DNA of 5,538 nucleotides from Pseudomonas sp. (GCA_003523465.1 DQAA01000389.1:1-5538); one strand, 5' to 3'. Positions 1 through 5,244 are shown, counted from the stretch's first letter. Translations and numbers: made by a program. Notes: generated by a model from the letters alone, not told the origin.

Positions 1-240
1 AACTGCCCGCTGACCGTGGCCGACCAGGTCGTGGTCGAGAACGGCGTGACCATCGTCGGCCCGACCAACCTGCCAGCCCAGGTCGGCGCGGACGCCTCGG
101 CGCTGTACGCACGCAACCTGCTGGACTTCATGAAGCTGCTGTTCGACAAGGACGGCGCGCTGACGATCAACCTCGAAGACGACATCGTCGCCGCGTGCCT
201 GATGTGCCGCGACGGCCAGGTCATCCGCAAGAACGGATAA
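1..240 (+). CDS. pntAA: NAD(P)+ transhydrogenase subunit alpha part 1 (PntAA), 3' end only
   Basis: The frame is open from the window edge (first codon AAC) to TAA at 238-240, giving the last 79 residues of a protein usually about 370 long. In the transhydrogenase family this is domain I, the peripheral cytoplasmic NAD(H)-binding part that passes hydride to NADP+ on PntB. The visible tail begins NCPLTVADQ and continues with [19 protein letters not shown] and [10 protein letters not shown], which match the alpha-subunit C-terminal region. It ends in a soluble tail with no membrane segment, as expected where alpha is split into PntAA and PntAB; in E. coli the two are fused. The stop lies 11 nt before pntAB, and the stop codon itself is part of the pntAB ribosome binding site (AAGGAG, 239-244), so the two are probably translationally coupled. 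A GTG at 16 is internal and not a start. The identity is secure from the sequence and the two following genes. Confidence 0.95.
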   Translation, partial: NCPLTVADQVVVENGVTIVGPTNLPAQVGADASALYARNLLDFMKLLFDKDGALTINLEDDIVAACLMCRDGQVIRKNG

Positions 241-251
241 GGAGCAGGGCA

Positions 252-569
252 ATGGAAGACATGCTGATTTCCCACGGCGTCTATAACCTGATCATCTTCG
301 TGCTGGCCATTTATGTCGGTTACCACGTGGTCTGGAACGTCACCCCCGCGCTGCACACCCCGTTGATGGCGGTCACCAACGCCATTTCCGCCATCGTCAT
401 CGTCGGCGCCATGCTCGCCGCAGCCCTGACCGTCACCCCGCTGGGCAAGATCATGGGCACCCTCGCGGTGGCCCTGGCAGCGGTGAACGTGTTCGGTGGA
501 TTCCTCGTCACCCGGCGCATGCTGGAGATGTTCAAGAAGAAGGCCGCGAAGGCTGAGGGGCAGAAGTAA
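252..569 (+). CDS. pntAB: NAD(P)+ transhydrogenase subunit alpha part 2 (PntAB)
   Basis: This 105-residue integral membrane protein is the alpha-subunit half of transhydrogenase domain II, which together with PntB forms the proton path across the inner membrane. Three hydrophobic segments are visible at about residues 10-28, 38-61 and 65-86. The hallmark alpha motif [15 protein letters not shown] is at 34-48 and the [14 protein letters not shown] motif at 81-94. A Lys-rich cytoplasmic tail ([11 protein letters not shown]) follows. The start at 252 is chosen because AAGGAG at 239-244 sits 7 nt upstream and the encoded protein then begins [12 protein letters not shown] as in the family. A longer reading from ATG 195 would overlap pntAA and add an unrelated Arg/Pro-rich leader. 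The gene is 11 nt after pntAA and 2 nt before pntB, so it sits inside one operon. Length and motifs match the three-gene arrangement known from Rhodospirillum rubrum and Pseudomonas. Confidence 0.96.
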   Translation: MEDMLISHGVYNLIIFVLAIYVGYHVVWNVTPALHTPLMAVTNAISAIVIVGAMLAAALTVTPLGKIMGTLAVALAAVNVFGGFLVTRRMLEMFKKKAAKAEGQK

Positions 570-571
570 AG

Positions 572-2008
572 ATGAGCATGAACCTGGTAACACTTCTCTA
601 CCTGGTGGCGTCGGTCTGCTTCATCCAGGCCCTGAAAGGCCTGTCGCACCCGACCACCTCTCGTCGCGGCAACCTGTTCGGCATGCTTGGCATGGCCCTC
701 GCGGTGCTCACCACCGTCGGCCTGATCTACAAGCTGGGCGCCGAGCTGGCCACTGATGGCATCGCCTACGTGCTCGTCGGCCTGCTGGTCGGCGGCAGCG
801 CCGGCGCGATCATGGCCAAGCGCGTGGAAATGACCAAGATGCCGGAGCTGGTGGCCTTCATGCACAGCATGATCGGCTTGGCCGCGGTATTCATCGCCAT
901 TGCCGCCGTGGTCGAGCCGCAGTCCCTGGGTATCGTCAGCGCCATCAGTGATCCGATCCCGACCGGCAACCGCCTGGAGCTGTTCCTCGGCGCAGCCATC
1001 GGTGCGGTGACCTTCTCCGGCTCGGTGATCGCCTTCGGCAAGCTTTCCGGCAAGTACAAGTTCCGCCTGTTCCAGGGCGCACCGGTACAGTTCGCCGGGC
1101 AGCACAAGCTGAACCTGGTGCTCGGCCTGGCGACCATCGGCCTCGGCCTGGTGTTCACCTTCACCGGCAACTACACCGCCTTCGCCGTGATGCTGGCCCT
1201 GGCCTTCGTCATGGGCGTGCTGATCATCATCCCGATCGGCGGCGCCGACATGCCGGTAGTGGTGTCGATGCTCAACAGCTACTCGGGCTGGGCGGCGGCC
1301 GGTATCGGCTTCTCGCTGAACAACTCGATGCTGATCATCGCGGGTTCGCTGGTGGGTTCGTCCGGTGCCATCCTCTCGTACATCATGTGCAAGGCGATGA
1401 ACCGTTCCTTCTTCAATGTAATCCTCGGCGGTTTCGGCGGTGCGGCAGATGCCGGCGGCCCGGCAGGAGCACAGGAAGCGCGACCGGTGAAATCCGGCTC
1501 CGCCGACGACGCCACCTTCCTGCTGAGCAACGCCGACACCGTGATCATCGTGCCCGGCTACGGCCTGGCGGTGGCCCGTGCCCAGCACGCGCTGAAGGAA
1601 CTGACCGAGAAGCTGACCCACGCCGGCGTTACCGTGAAGTACGCGATCCACCCGGTGGCCGGTCGCATGCCCGGGCATATGAACGTACTGCTGGCGGAAG
1701 CCGAAGTGCCGTATGACCAGGTGTTCGAGATGGAGGACATCAACTCCGAGTTCGGCCAGGCCGACGTGGTCCTGGTGCTTGGCGCCAACGACGTGGTCAA
1801 CCCGGCGGCGAAGAACGATCCCAAGTCGCCGATCGCCGGCATGCCGATTCTCGAAGCCTTCAAGGCCAAGACCATCATCGTCAACAAGCGCTCGATGGCC
1901 AGCGGCTATGCCGGCCTGGACAACGAACTGTTCTACCTCGACAAGACCATGATGGTCTTCGGCGATGCCAAGAAGGTCATCGAGGACATGGTCAAGGCAG
2001 TGGAATAA
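572..2008 (+). CDS. pntB: NAD(P)+ transhydrogenase subunit beta (PntB)
   Basis: PntB has 478 residues (E. coli 462) and carries most of membrane domain II (about residues 1-287) plus the NADP(H)-binding domain III (about 313-478). With PntAA/PntAB it couples inward proton flow to hydride transfer from NADH to NADP+, a main NADPH source. His98 in MPELVAFMHSMIGL matches E. coli beta-His91, a residue tied to proton translocation, and Asn235 in LNSYSGWAAAG matches beta-Asn222. A Gly/Ala-rich linker at 287-305 leads to domain III, where GYGLAVA (329-335), HPVAGRMPGHMN (360-371), GANDVVNPAA (404-413) and KRSMASGYAG (439-448) form the nucleotide site. All expected key residues I checked are present, so the enzyme should be active. 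The start at 572 lies 2 nt after the pntAB stop; the only nearby purine run (GAGGGG, 555-560) is 11 nt away, so coupling to pntAB translation is likely. A second in-frame ATG at 578 is possible and would change only two residues. Confidence 0.98.
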   Translation: MSMNLVTLLYLVASVCFIQALKGLSHPTTSRRGNLFGMLGMALAVLTTVGLIYKLGAELATDGIAYVLVGLLVGGSAGAIMAKRVEMTKMPELVAFMHSMIGLAAVFIAIAAVVEPQSLGIVSAISDPIPTGNRLELFLGAAIGAVTFSGSVIAFGKLSGKYKFRLFQGAPVQFAGQHKLNLVLGLATIGLGLVFTFTGNYTAFAVMLALAFVMGVLIIIPIGGADMPVVVSMLNSYSGWAAAGIGFSLNNSMLIIAGSLVGSSGAILSYIMCKAMNRSFFNVILGGFGGAADAGGPAGAQEARPVKSGSADDATFLLSNADTVIIVPGYGLAVARAQHALKELTEKLTHAGVTVKYAIHPVAGRMPGHMNVLLAEAEVPYDQVFEMEDINSEFGQADVVLVLGANDVVNPAAKNDPKSPIAGMPILEAFKAKTIIVNKRSMASGYAGLDNELFYLDKTMMVFGDAKKVIEDMVKAVE

Positions 2009-2031
2009 GCACCCTTTGCCGCTGTGACAAT

Positions 2032-2063
2032 AAGCCCCGGTTCGGTAACGACCGGGGCTTTTT
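2032..2063 (+). terminator. intrinsic terminator of the pnt operon
   Basis: A perfect 10-bp stem pairs AAGCCCCGGT (2032-2041) with ACCGGGGCTT (2051-2060) around a 9-nt loop, and T 2059-2063 forms the U-tract. It starts 23 nt after the pntB stop. On the opposite strand the hairpin is followed only by TTATT, so it should work mainly in the plus direction. It separates pnt transcription from the CoA-transferase gene. Confidence 0.9.
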
Positions 2064-2185
2064 CGTCCCCGGCTGGCCGACGGAAGGCTCTATTTCAGGG
2101 CTTCACATTCGACCTTGGTCGTGGGACGGGTTTGTGGGAAAGCAATAGACTGCGCTCCTGGTTTTAATACCCGAGATAACAATCC
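2064..2185 (+). promoter_or_regulatory. spacer expected to hold the CoA-transferase promoter
   Basis: The pnt terminator ends at 2063 and the next gene starts at 2186, so a separate promoter must lie here or inside it. I cannot fix one. TTGGTC at 2115-2120 is a passable -35 but has no good -10 at 16-18 nt. The AT-richer stretch TTTTAATAC (2162-2170) is a -10-like patch without a matching -35. The ribosome binding site before 2186 is weak (GAGAT, 2173-2177). No convincing operator or sigma-54 site was seen. Confidence 0.35.
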
Positions 2186-3679
2186 ATGTACCGTGATCGT
2201 ATTCGCTTGTCCTCGCTGCACAGTAAAGTCATGAGCGCGGCCGACGCCGCCGGCCTTATCGAGGACGGCATGACCGTTGGCATGAGCGGTTTCACCCGCG
2301 CCGGTGAAGCCAAGGCCGTCCCCCACGCGCTGGCCGAACGGGCCAAGCAATCACCGCTGAAAATCAGCCTGATGACCGGTGCCAGCCTGGGCAACGACCT
2401 GGACAAGGAGCTGACCGAAGCCGGCGTACTGGCCCGTCGCATGCCGTTCCAGGTGGACAGCACCCTGCGCAAGGCCATCAACGACGGCAAGGTGATGTTC
2501 ATCGACCAGCACCTGTCGGAAACCGTCGAGCAACTGCGCAACCAGCAGCTCAAGCTGCCGGACATCGCGGTCATCGAAGCGGTGGCGATCACTGAACAGG
2601 GCCACATCGTGCCGACCACCTCGGTCGGCAACTCGGCAAGCTTCGCGATCTTCGCCAAGCAGGTGATCATCGAGATCAACATGGCGCACAACGCCAACCT
2701 CGAAGGCCTGCACGACATCTATATCCCGACCTATCGCCCGACCCGCACGCCAATCCCGCTGGTGAAGGTCGACGACCGTATCGGCAGCACGGCCATTCCG
2801 ATCGACCCGGCGAAGATCGTCGGTATCGTCATCACCAACCAGGCGGACTCGCCGTCCACCGTGACGCCACCGGACGAAGAAACCCAGGGCATCGCCAATC
2901 ACCTGATCAACTTCCTTAATGAAGAAGTGACGGCAGGGCGCATGACCAACAAGCTCGGCCCGCTGCAGGCCGGTATCGGCAACATCGCCAACGCGGTGAT
3001 GTGCGGCCTGATCGAGTCGCCGTTCGAAGACCTGACCATGTACTCCGAAGTGCTGCAGGACTCGACCTTCGACCTGATCGACGCCGGCAAGCTGAGCTTC
3101 GCCTCGGGCAGTTCGATCACCCTGTCGAGCCGGCGCAACGCCGACGTGTTCGGCAACCTGGAACGCTACAAGGACAAGCTGGTGCTGCGCCCGCAGGAGA
3201 TCTCCAACCACCCTGAAGTGGTACGGCGCCTGGGCATCATCGGGATCAACACCGCGCTGGAGTTCGACCTGTACGGCAACGTCAACTCCACCCACGTCTG
3301 CGGCACGCGGATGATGAACGGCATCGGCGGCTCCGGCGACTTCGCCCGCAACGCTCACCTGGCCATCTTCGTCACCAAGTCGATCGCCAAGGGCGGCGCG
3401 ATTTCCAGCGTGGTGCCGATGGTCAGCCACGTCGACCACACCGAACACGATGTGGACATCCTCGTCACCGAACAGGGCCTTGCCGACCTGCGCGGCCTGG
3501 CGCCGCGGGAACGGGCGCGCAAGATCATCGACAACTGCGTCCACCCGGCCTACCGCGATGCGCTGAATGACTACTTCACCCGCGCCTGCGAGCGTGGCGG
3601 TCATACCCCGCACATCCTGCGCGAAGCACTGGCCTGGCACGAAAACCTGGAAGAAACCGGTCGCATGCTGGCCGTCTGA
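2186..3679 (+). CDS. acetyl-CoA hydrolase/transferase family class I CoA-transferase
   Basis: A 497-residue cytoplasmic enzyme close in length to Acetobacter AarC (505 residues, succinyl-CoA:acetate CoA-transferase) and related to yeast Ach1. An N-terminal CoA-transferase domain spans roughly residues 10-220 and a C-terminal one about 320-475. The catalytic glutamate is Glu288 in YSEVLQD (286-292), matching AarC Glu294. With the same six-residue offset, Asn341 in ISNHPEVVRR matches Asn347, Gly382 in GIGGSGDF matches oxyanion-hole Gly388, and Glu429 in TEQGLADLRG matches Glu435. Family knowledge: the enzyme forms a glutamyl-CoA thioester and transfers CoA between acyl groups, so 'hydrolase' in database names may mislead. 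The acyl pair (acetate with succinate or propionate) cannot be read from the sequence. The start MYRDRIRL has only a weak ribosome binding site (GAGAT, 2173-2177); Met16 (2231) is an alternative, but residues 1-15 look like family sequence. It stands alone between the pnt terminator and a hairpin directly after its stop. Confidence 0.93.
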   Translation: MYRDRIRLSSLHSKVMSAADAAGLIEDGMTVGMSGFTRAGEAKAVPHALAERAKQSPLKISLMTGASLGNDLDKELTEAGVLARRMPFQVDSTLRKAINDGKVMFIDQHLSETVEQLRNQQLKLPDIAVIEAVAITEQGHIVPTTSVGNSASFAIFAKQVIIEINMAHNANLEGLHDIYIPTYRPTRTPIPLVKVDDRIGSTAIPIDPAKIVGIVITNQADSPSTVTPPDEETQGIANHLINFLNEEVTAGRMTNKLGPLQAGIGNIANAVMCGLIESPFEDLTMYSEVLQDSTFDLIDAGKLSFASGSSITLSSRRNADVFGNLERYKDKLVLRPQEISNHPEVVRRLGIIGINTALEFDLYGNVNSTHVCGTRMMNGIGGSGDFARNAHLAIFVTKSIAKGGAISSVVPMVSHVDHTEHDVDILVTEQGLADLRGLAPRERARKIIDNCVHPAYRDALNDYFTRACERGGHTPHILREALAWHENLEETGRMLAV

Positions 3680-3689
3680 CTCCTGAAAA

Positions 3690-3729
3690 CTGTTCAGTCG
3701 ATGAGGTGCAATGCCCATCGACTGAACAG
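3690..3729. repeat. perfect 14-bp inverted repeat after the CoA-transferase gene
   Basis: CTGTTCAGTCGATG (3690-3703) is the exact reverse complement of CATCGACTGAACAG (3716-3729), with 12 nt between. It begins 10 nt after the stop at 3677-3679. As RNA it forms a stable stem, but on the plus strand it is followed by CTGCCC, not a U-tract, so it is not a standard terminator for the CoA-transferase. On the minus strand it is followed by TTTT. It may end transcription imperfectly, protect the mRNA 3' end, or be an operator, since the arms also contain the ACTGTTC/GAACAG sequence seen elsewhere in the spacer. Confidence 0.75.
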
Positions 3730-3751
3730 CTGCCCAAAGCAACCAGAGAAA

Positions 3752-3770
3752 ACTGTACTACTGTACCGGT
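3752..3770 (+). promoter_or_regulatory. tandem ACTGTA direct repeat, putative operator
   Basis: ACTGTA occurs at 3752-3757 and again at 3760-3765, an 8-bp period, and continues into CCGGT. Direct repeats of this size are the usual operator form for MocR-type GntR regulators, but that link is inference. The second unit, ACTGTACCGGT (3760-3770), recurs inverted at 4325-4335. Confidence 0.4.
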
Positions 3771-3817
3771 CAAAACCCCTCGATTTACCCCCTCGCCACC
3801 CCTCCAAATCGCAAAAA

Positions 3818-3834
3818 CGCACCACTATCGTGCG
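3818..3834. promoter_or_regulatory. GCAC-N7-GTGC dyad, possible NtrC-like site
   Basis: CGCAC (3818-3822) and GTGCG (3830-3834) form a 5-bp dyad with seven bases between. GCAC-N7-GTGC is the core spacing of enterobacterial NtrC sites, but no good sigma-54 promoter (GG-N10-GC with the flanking consensus) follows: GG 3859-3860 and GC 3871-3872 have the spacing but poor surroundings. A single short dyad is weak evidence. Confidence 0.2.
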
Positions 3835-3836
3835 CA

Positions 3837-3925
3837 CCAGTACAGTTCCGTGCATTTCGGGTGCAACAGTGCCTTTAAACAGTTAACTGGACCATCACAA
3901 TGCAGTTGAACTGTATCTACTGTTA
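3837..3925. promoter_or_regulatory. cluster of ACTGT/CAGTT elements upstream of the DUF1127 gene
   Basis: Within 89 nt lie TACAGT (3841-3846), ACAGT (3866-3870), the 10-bp palindrome CAGTTAACTG (3880-3889), the 11-nt inverted repeat CAGTTGAACTG (3903-3913) and the direct repeat ACTGTA-TCT-ACTGTT (3910-3924). The last part also offers an extended -10-like TGTTATGGA (3921-3929), but I find no good -35 at the right distance, so a promoter here would probably need an activator. The elements share one core in both orientations, which suggests several binding sites for one regulator. Confidence 0.45.
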
Positions 3926-3944
3926 TGGACGGTGGAGGAGGATC

Positions 3945-3959
3945 ATGGGCACCAGTTGA
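3945..3959 (+). CDS. possible four-codon leader ORF (Met-Gly-Thr-Ser)
   Basis: GGTGGAGGAGGA (3931-3942) is the strongest ribosome binding site in the window. It is followed by ATG 3945, three codons and TGA 3957-3959. The frame differs from DUF1127, which starts 40 nt further on with its own ribosome binding site. It could be a regulatory upstream ORF or the remnant of a lost gene start. Only the site and frame are seen; translation is inference. Confidence 0.2.
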   Translation: MGTS

Positions 3960-3999
3960 ATCACTATCTAATCCCGCCATAAGCGGAAGGACGCACATC

Positions 4000-4215
4000 A
4001 TGGAACGTACCCTCAGTTCCGGTCTGGTTTTCGAAAGCAACGCCCAACAACCTAAAGCTGCCCTGCCACTGCGCCTCCTGGCCAACCTGGTTCTGTGGCA
4101 ACGTCGCATCTCCAGCCGCCACCAGCTGGCTCGCCTGGATGCCCGCCTGCTGGCTGACGCCGGTATCAGCGAAGCACAGCGCTACGAAGAGCTGAGCAAG
4201 CCGTTCTGGCGTTGA
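4000..4215 (+). CDS. DUF1127 domain-containing small protein
   Basis: This 71-residue basic protein has a DUF1127 domain in its second half: WQRRISSRHQLARLDARLLADAGIS (residues 33-57) and the typical C-terminal KPFWR (67-71). No signal peptide or membrane segment is seen. Arg is concentrated at 35-49, which fits nucleic-acid binding. DUF1127 proteins in Rhodobacter (CcaF1) and Agrobacterium have been linked to RNA binding and post-transcriptional control; the target here is unknown. The start at 4000 is chosen because AAGGA (3987-3991) lies 8 nt upstream and MERTLSS is a sensible start. An in-frame ATG at 3925 would add a Gly-rich 25-residue leader translated from the operator-like region, so I reject it. 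The gene appears monocistronic: a long regulatory spacer precedes it and a strong terminator follows 35 nt after its stop. Family assignment is firm; function is not known. Confidence 0.9.
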   Translation: MERTLSSGLVFESNAQQPKAALPLRLLANLVLWQRRISSRHQLARLDARLLADAGISEAQRYEELSKPFWR

Positions 4216-4225
4216 TGCAAGGCCC

Positions 4226-4241
4226 GCCGGCCTCGGCCGGC
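4226..4241. repeat. short GC-only inverted repeat between DUF1127 stop and terminator
   Basis: GCCGGCC (4226-4232) and GGCCGGC (4235-4241) are exact reverse complements separated by TC, giving a realistic 6-bp stem with a 4-nt loop. It lies 10 nt after the stop and 10 nt before the terminator stem. It may stabilise the 3' end of the DUF1127 mRNA; no function can be shown. Confidence 0.5.
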
Positions 4242-4250
4242 ACCGAATTC

Positions 4251-4286
4251 AAAAACCCGTCGCAGGTGACTGCTGACGGGTTTTTT
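4251..4286 (+). terminator. strong intrinsic terminator of the DUF1127 gene
   Basis: AACCCGTC (4254-4261) pairs with GACGGGTT (4275-4282), and inside it GCAG (4262-4265) pairs with CTGC (4270-4273) around a GTGA loop (GNRA type), leaving only T4274 bulged. Six T residues (4281-4286) follow directly. AAAAA at 4251-4255 could extend pairing and, on the other strand, gives a U-run, so it may act in both directions. Confidence 0.93.
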
Positions 4287-4324
4287 CGTTCTGGAACACG
4301 CGAGATAGAGCCGTTGCAATTAAT

Positions 4325-4408
4325 ACCGGTACAGTTTTAGAAAAACCAAAATACACCAAAACAGTTGAACTAAACGCCGTTTCGCTTGTTACGTGTTACG
4401 CTTTTTTT
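4325..4408 (+). promoter_or_regulatory. probable promoter/operator region of the DUF2388 cluster
   Basis: This AT-rich stretch follows the DUF1127 terminator and is the only obvious place for a DUF2388 promoter. It holds ACCGGTACAGT (4325-4335), the exact inverse of the element at 3760-3770, then two ACCAAAA copies 10 bp apart (4345-4351, 4355-4361) and CAGTTGAACT (4362-4371), nearly the same as 3903-3912. TTGAAC (4365-4370) could be a -35, but the best -10 (TGTTACGCTT, 4394-4403) is 26 nt away; on its own that -10 resembles stationary-phase sigma-S promoters, which often lack a -35. A T7 run ends the region. The 4404-4495 leader holds nothing else clear. Confidence 0.4.
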
Positions 4409-4495
4409 CACACAGCTTGATTCCACGCGTAGCGCACCAGGCTGAGCGTGCGTCTGAACCTCAGATAGACCCCAGTCCTTTCCAGGAGATCGATC

Positions 4496-4813
4496 ATGAC
4501 CCGTACCCACCTGCTTGGCGCCGCTCTGTTGCTGGCACTGGCCTCTACCGCTCAAGCCACCAGCTTCGTCGTGACCACCGACTCCGTGGTCGGCGCCGTG
4601 GCCGCTTCCACCGACGCCACCTCCGACGTGACCTCTTCGTTCCGCGATGACAAGGTCGTCCGTGCTGCCCGTGACGACGCCGCCAGCTTCGTTGCCAGCA
4701 ATGGCGACATCCGTGGCGTGAAGCTGGAAAGCGCTTTCGCCCATATCCGCCAGCAGGTGCCGACCCTGCAGGCCAGCGACGCCCAGCTGGCCCAGGCGAT
4801 TCTCGCGCTGTAA
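4496..4813 (+). CDS. DUF2388 exported protein, copy 1
   Basis: A 105-residue protein with a clear Sec signal peptide: basic start MTRTH, hydrophobic core LLGAALLLALA and a likely cut after AQA (residue 21), so it should be periplasmic or secreted. The mature part is small, polar and has no cysteine. A Ser/Thr-rich segment (22-48) leads to the DUF2388 core KVVRAARDDAASFVASNGDI (53-72), then LESAFAHIRQQVP and a C-terminal LAQAILAL. DUF2388 (TIGR02448) is a family of about 100-residue proteins known mostly from Pseudomonas, often in tandem, with no known function; some databases wrongly call it a Holliday junction helicase subunit, which a signal peptide contradicts. The start has AGGAGAT (4484-4490) 5 nt upstream. 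It is the first of three related genes and about 210 nt separate it from the previous terminator. Function unknown. Confidence 0.9.
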   Translation: MTRTHLLGAALLLALASTAQATSFVVTTDSVVGAVAASTDATSDVTSSFRDDKVVRAARDDAASFVASNGDIRGVKLESAFAHIRQQVPTLQASDAQLAQAILAL

Positions 4814-4847
4814 GCCGGAAACTCCTGGCAACACCATGCAAAACAGC

Positions 4848-4868
4848 CGGGCCAGACACTCTGGCCCG
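4848..4868 (+). repeat. hairpin between DUF2388 copies 1 and 2
   Basis: CGGGCCAG (4848-4855) pairs exactly with CTGGCCCG (4861-4868) around ACACT. AGCTGATGG follows, so there is no U-tract and full termination is unlikely. It sits 34 nt after the copy 1 stop and 57 nt before copy 2. It could protect the upstream message and make copy 1 more abundant than copies 2 and 3, a common use of such hairpins; this is inference. Confidence 0.6.
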
Positions 4869-4925
4869 AGCTGATGGCTTGGGATAGCCTTGGACGCCTT
4901 GTGTTTCCAAGGGCAATTATTTCCC

Positions 4926-5216
4926 ATGCGTTTTCTGTTTGTACTGCTTGCTCTGCTCGGGTCCGGAACGGCCCTGGCCTTCGATACGACCACCGCCACC
5001 AGCGTGATCAGCGGCTACGCCACCAGCCAGGTGACCAGCGCACCGTTCGATCGCAAGTGGGTTCGGGTCGCCCGGGATGACGCCGCGGCCTACGTCGCCA
5101 GCGACGGGCGGATAAGCGGCGCGCGACTGGAGTCGGTCATGCGTCGGCTGCGCCACGAGAACCCCGAACTTCATGCTGGCGACCGTGAACTGGCGCAGGC
5201 AATTCTCGTCCAATGA
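4926..5216 (+). CDS. DUF2388 exported protein, copy 2 (divergent)
   Basis: A 96-residue paralog of the genes on either side. From ATG 4926 it begins MRFLFVLLALLGSGTALA, a compact signal peptide with likely cleavage after residue 18. A TTG-started reading from 4890 would put 12 extra residues before the signal peptide and is rejected. The ribosome binding site is weak and distant (AAGGG, 4909-4913). The DUF2388 core is kept as ARDDAAAYVASDGRISGARLE (49-69) with a LAQAILVQ end, but the region before it is shorter by about nine residues than copy 1 and differs: FDRKWVRV replaces RDDKVVRA, bringing in Trp45. By hand count it matches copy 1 at about 25 of 47 positions, against 34 of 47 between copies 1 and 3. 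It follows copy 1 by 112 nt with a hairpin between and precedes copy 3 by 28 nt, so co-transcription with copy 3 is likely. Function unknown. Confidence 0.87.
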   Translation: MRFLFVLLALLGSGTALAFDTTTATSVISGYATSQVTSAPFDRKWVRVARDDAAAYVASDGRISGARLESVMRRLRHENPELHAGDRELAQAILVQ

Positions 5217-5244
5217 CCACACCCGTTTTCCCCGGAGAAGCTCC

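Larger units (their letters stand above)
3680..3999. other. 320-nt non-coding spacer rich in ACTGT/CAGTT elements
   Basis: No convincing gene is seen between the CoA-transferase stop and the DUF1127 start. Short open frames from 3701 and 3706 are rich in Thr, Pro, Ser and Lys, lack ribosome binding sites and ignore the local codon bias. The stretch is clearly less GC-rich than the flanking genes. It contains a 14-bp inverted repeat (3690-3729), a tandem ACTGTA repeat (3752-3767), a GCAC-N7-GTGC dyad (3818-3834), a dense run of ACTGT/CAGTT elements (3837-3925) and a tiny frame with a strong ribosome binding site (3945-3959). It reads as a regulatory region for the DUF1127 gene. A small RNA cannot be excluded, but no U-tract terminator marks its end. 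Confidence 0.7.

Noticed and set aside
320..1678. 452-residue open frame on the minus strand
   Set aside because: It is the antisense of pntAB and pntB in GC-rich DNA. The translation is full of His, Asp, Gln and Arg, a typical shadow composition, and both overlapped genes are certain.
2351..3742. 463-residue open frame on the minus strand
   Set aside because: It mirrors the CoA-transferase gene, has shadow-like His/Asp/Gln-rich composition and no recognisable domain.
3859..3872. Possible sigma-54 promoter (GG-N10-GC)
   Set aside because: The spacing is right, but almost none of the flanking consensus TGGCACG-N4-TTGC is present. The better-looking TGGACC...TGCA at 3888-3904 has an eleven-base gap.
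3701..3909. Two overlapping plus-strand frames of 61 and 67 residues in the spacer
   Set aside because: They have no ribosome binding site, low-bias codons and no recognisable motif, and they run across the inverted repeat and operator-like elements.
3911..3924. Possible LexA box (CTGT at 3911)
   Set aside because: A LexA site needs CTGT-N8-ACAG; the bases at the second half are TTAT, so it fails.
3925..3999. Upstream in-frame ATG extending the DUF1127 protein by 25 residues
   Set aside because: The extension MDGGGGSWAPVESLSN has no family resemblance, the ATG lies in the tandem ACTGT element, and the start at 4000 has its own well-spaced AAGGA.
3752..4371. Short repeated elements considered as a CRISPR array
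   Set aside because: The units are only 6-11 bp, irregularly spaced and in both orientations, without unique spacers of constant length.
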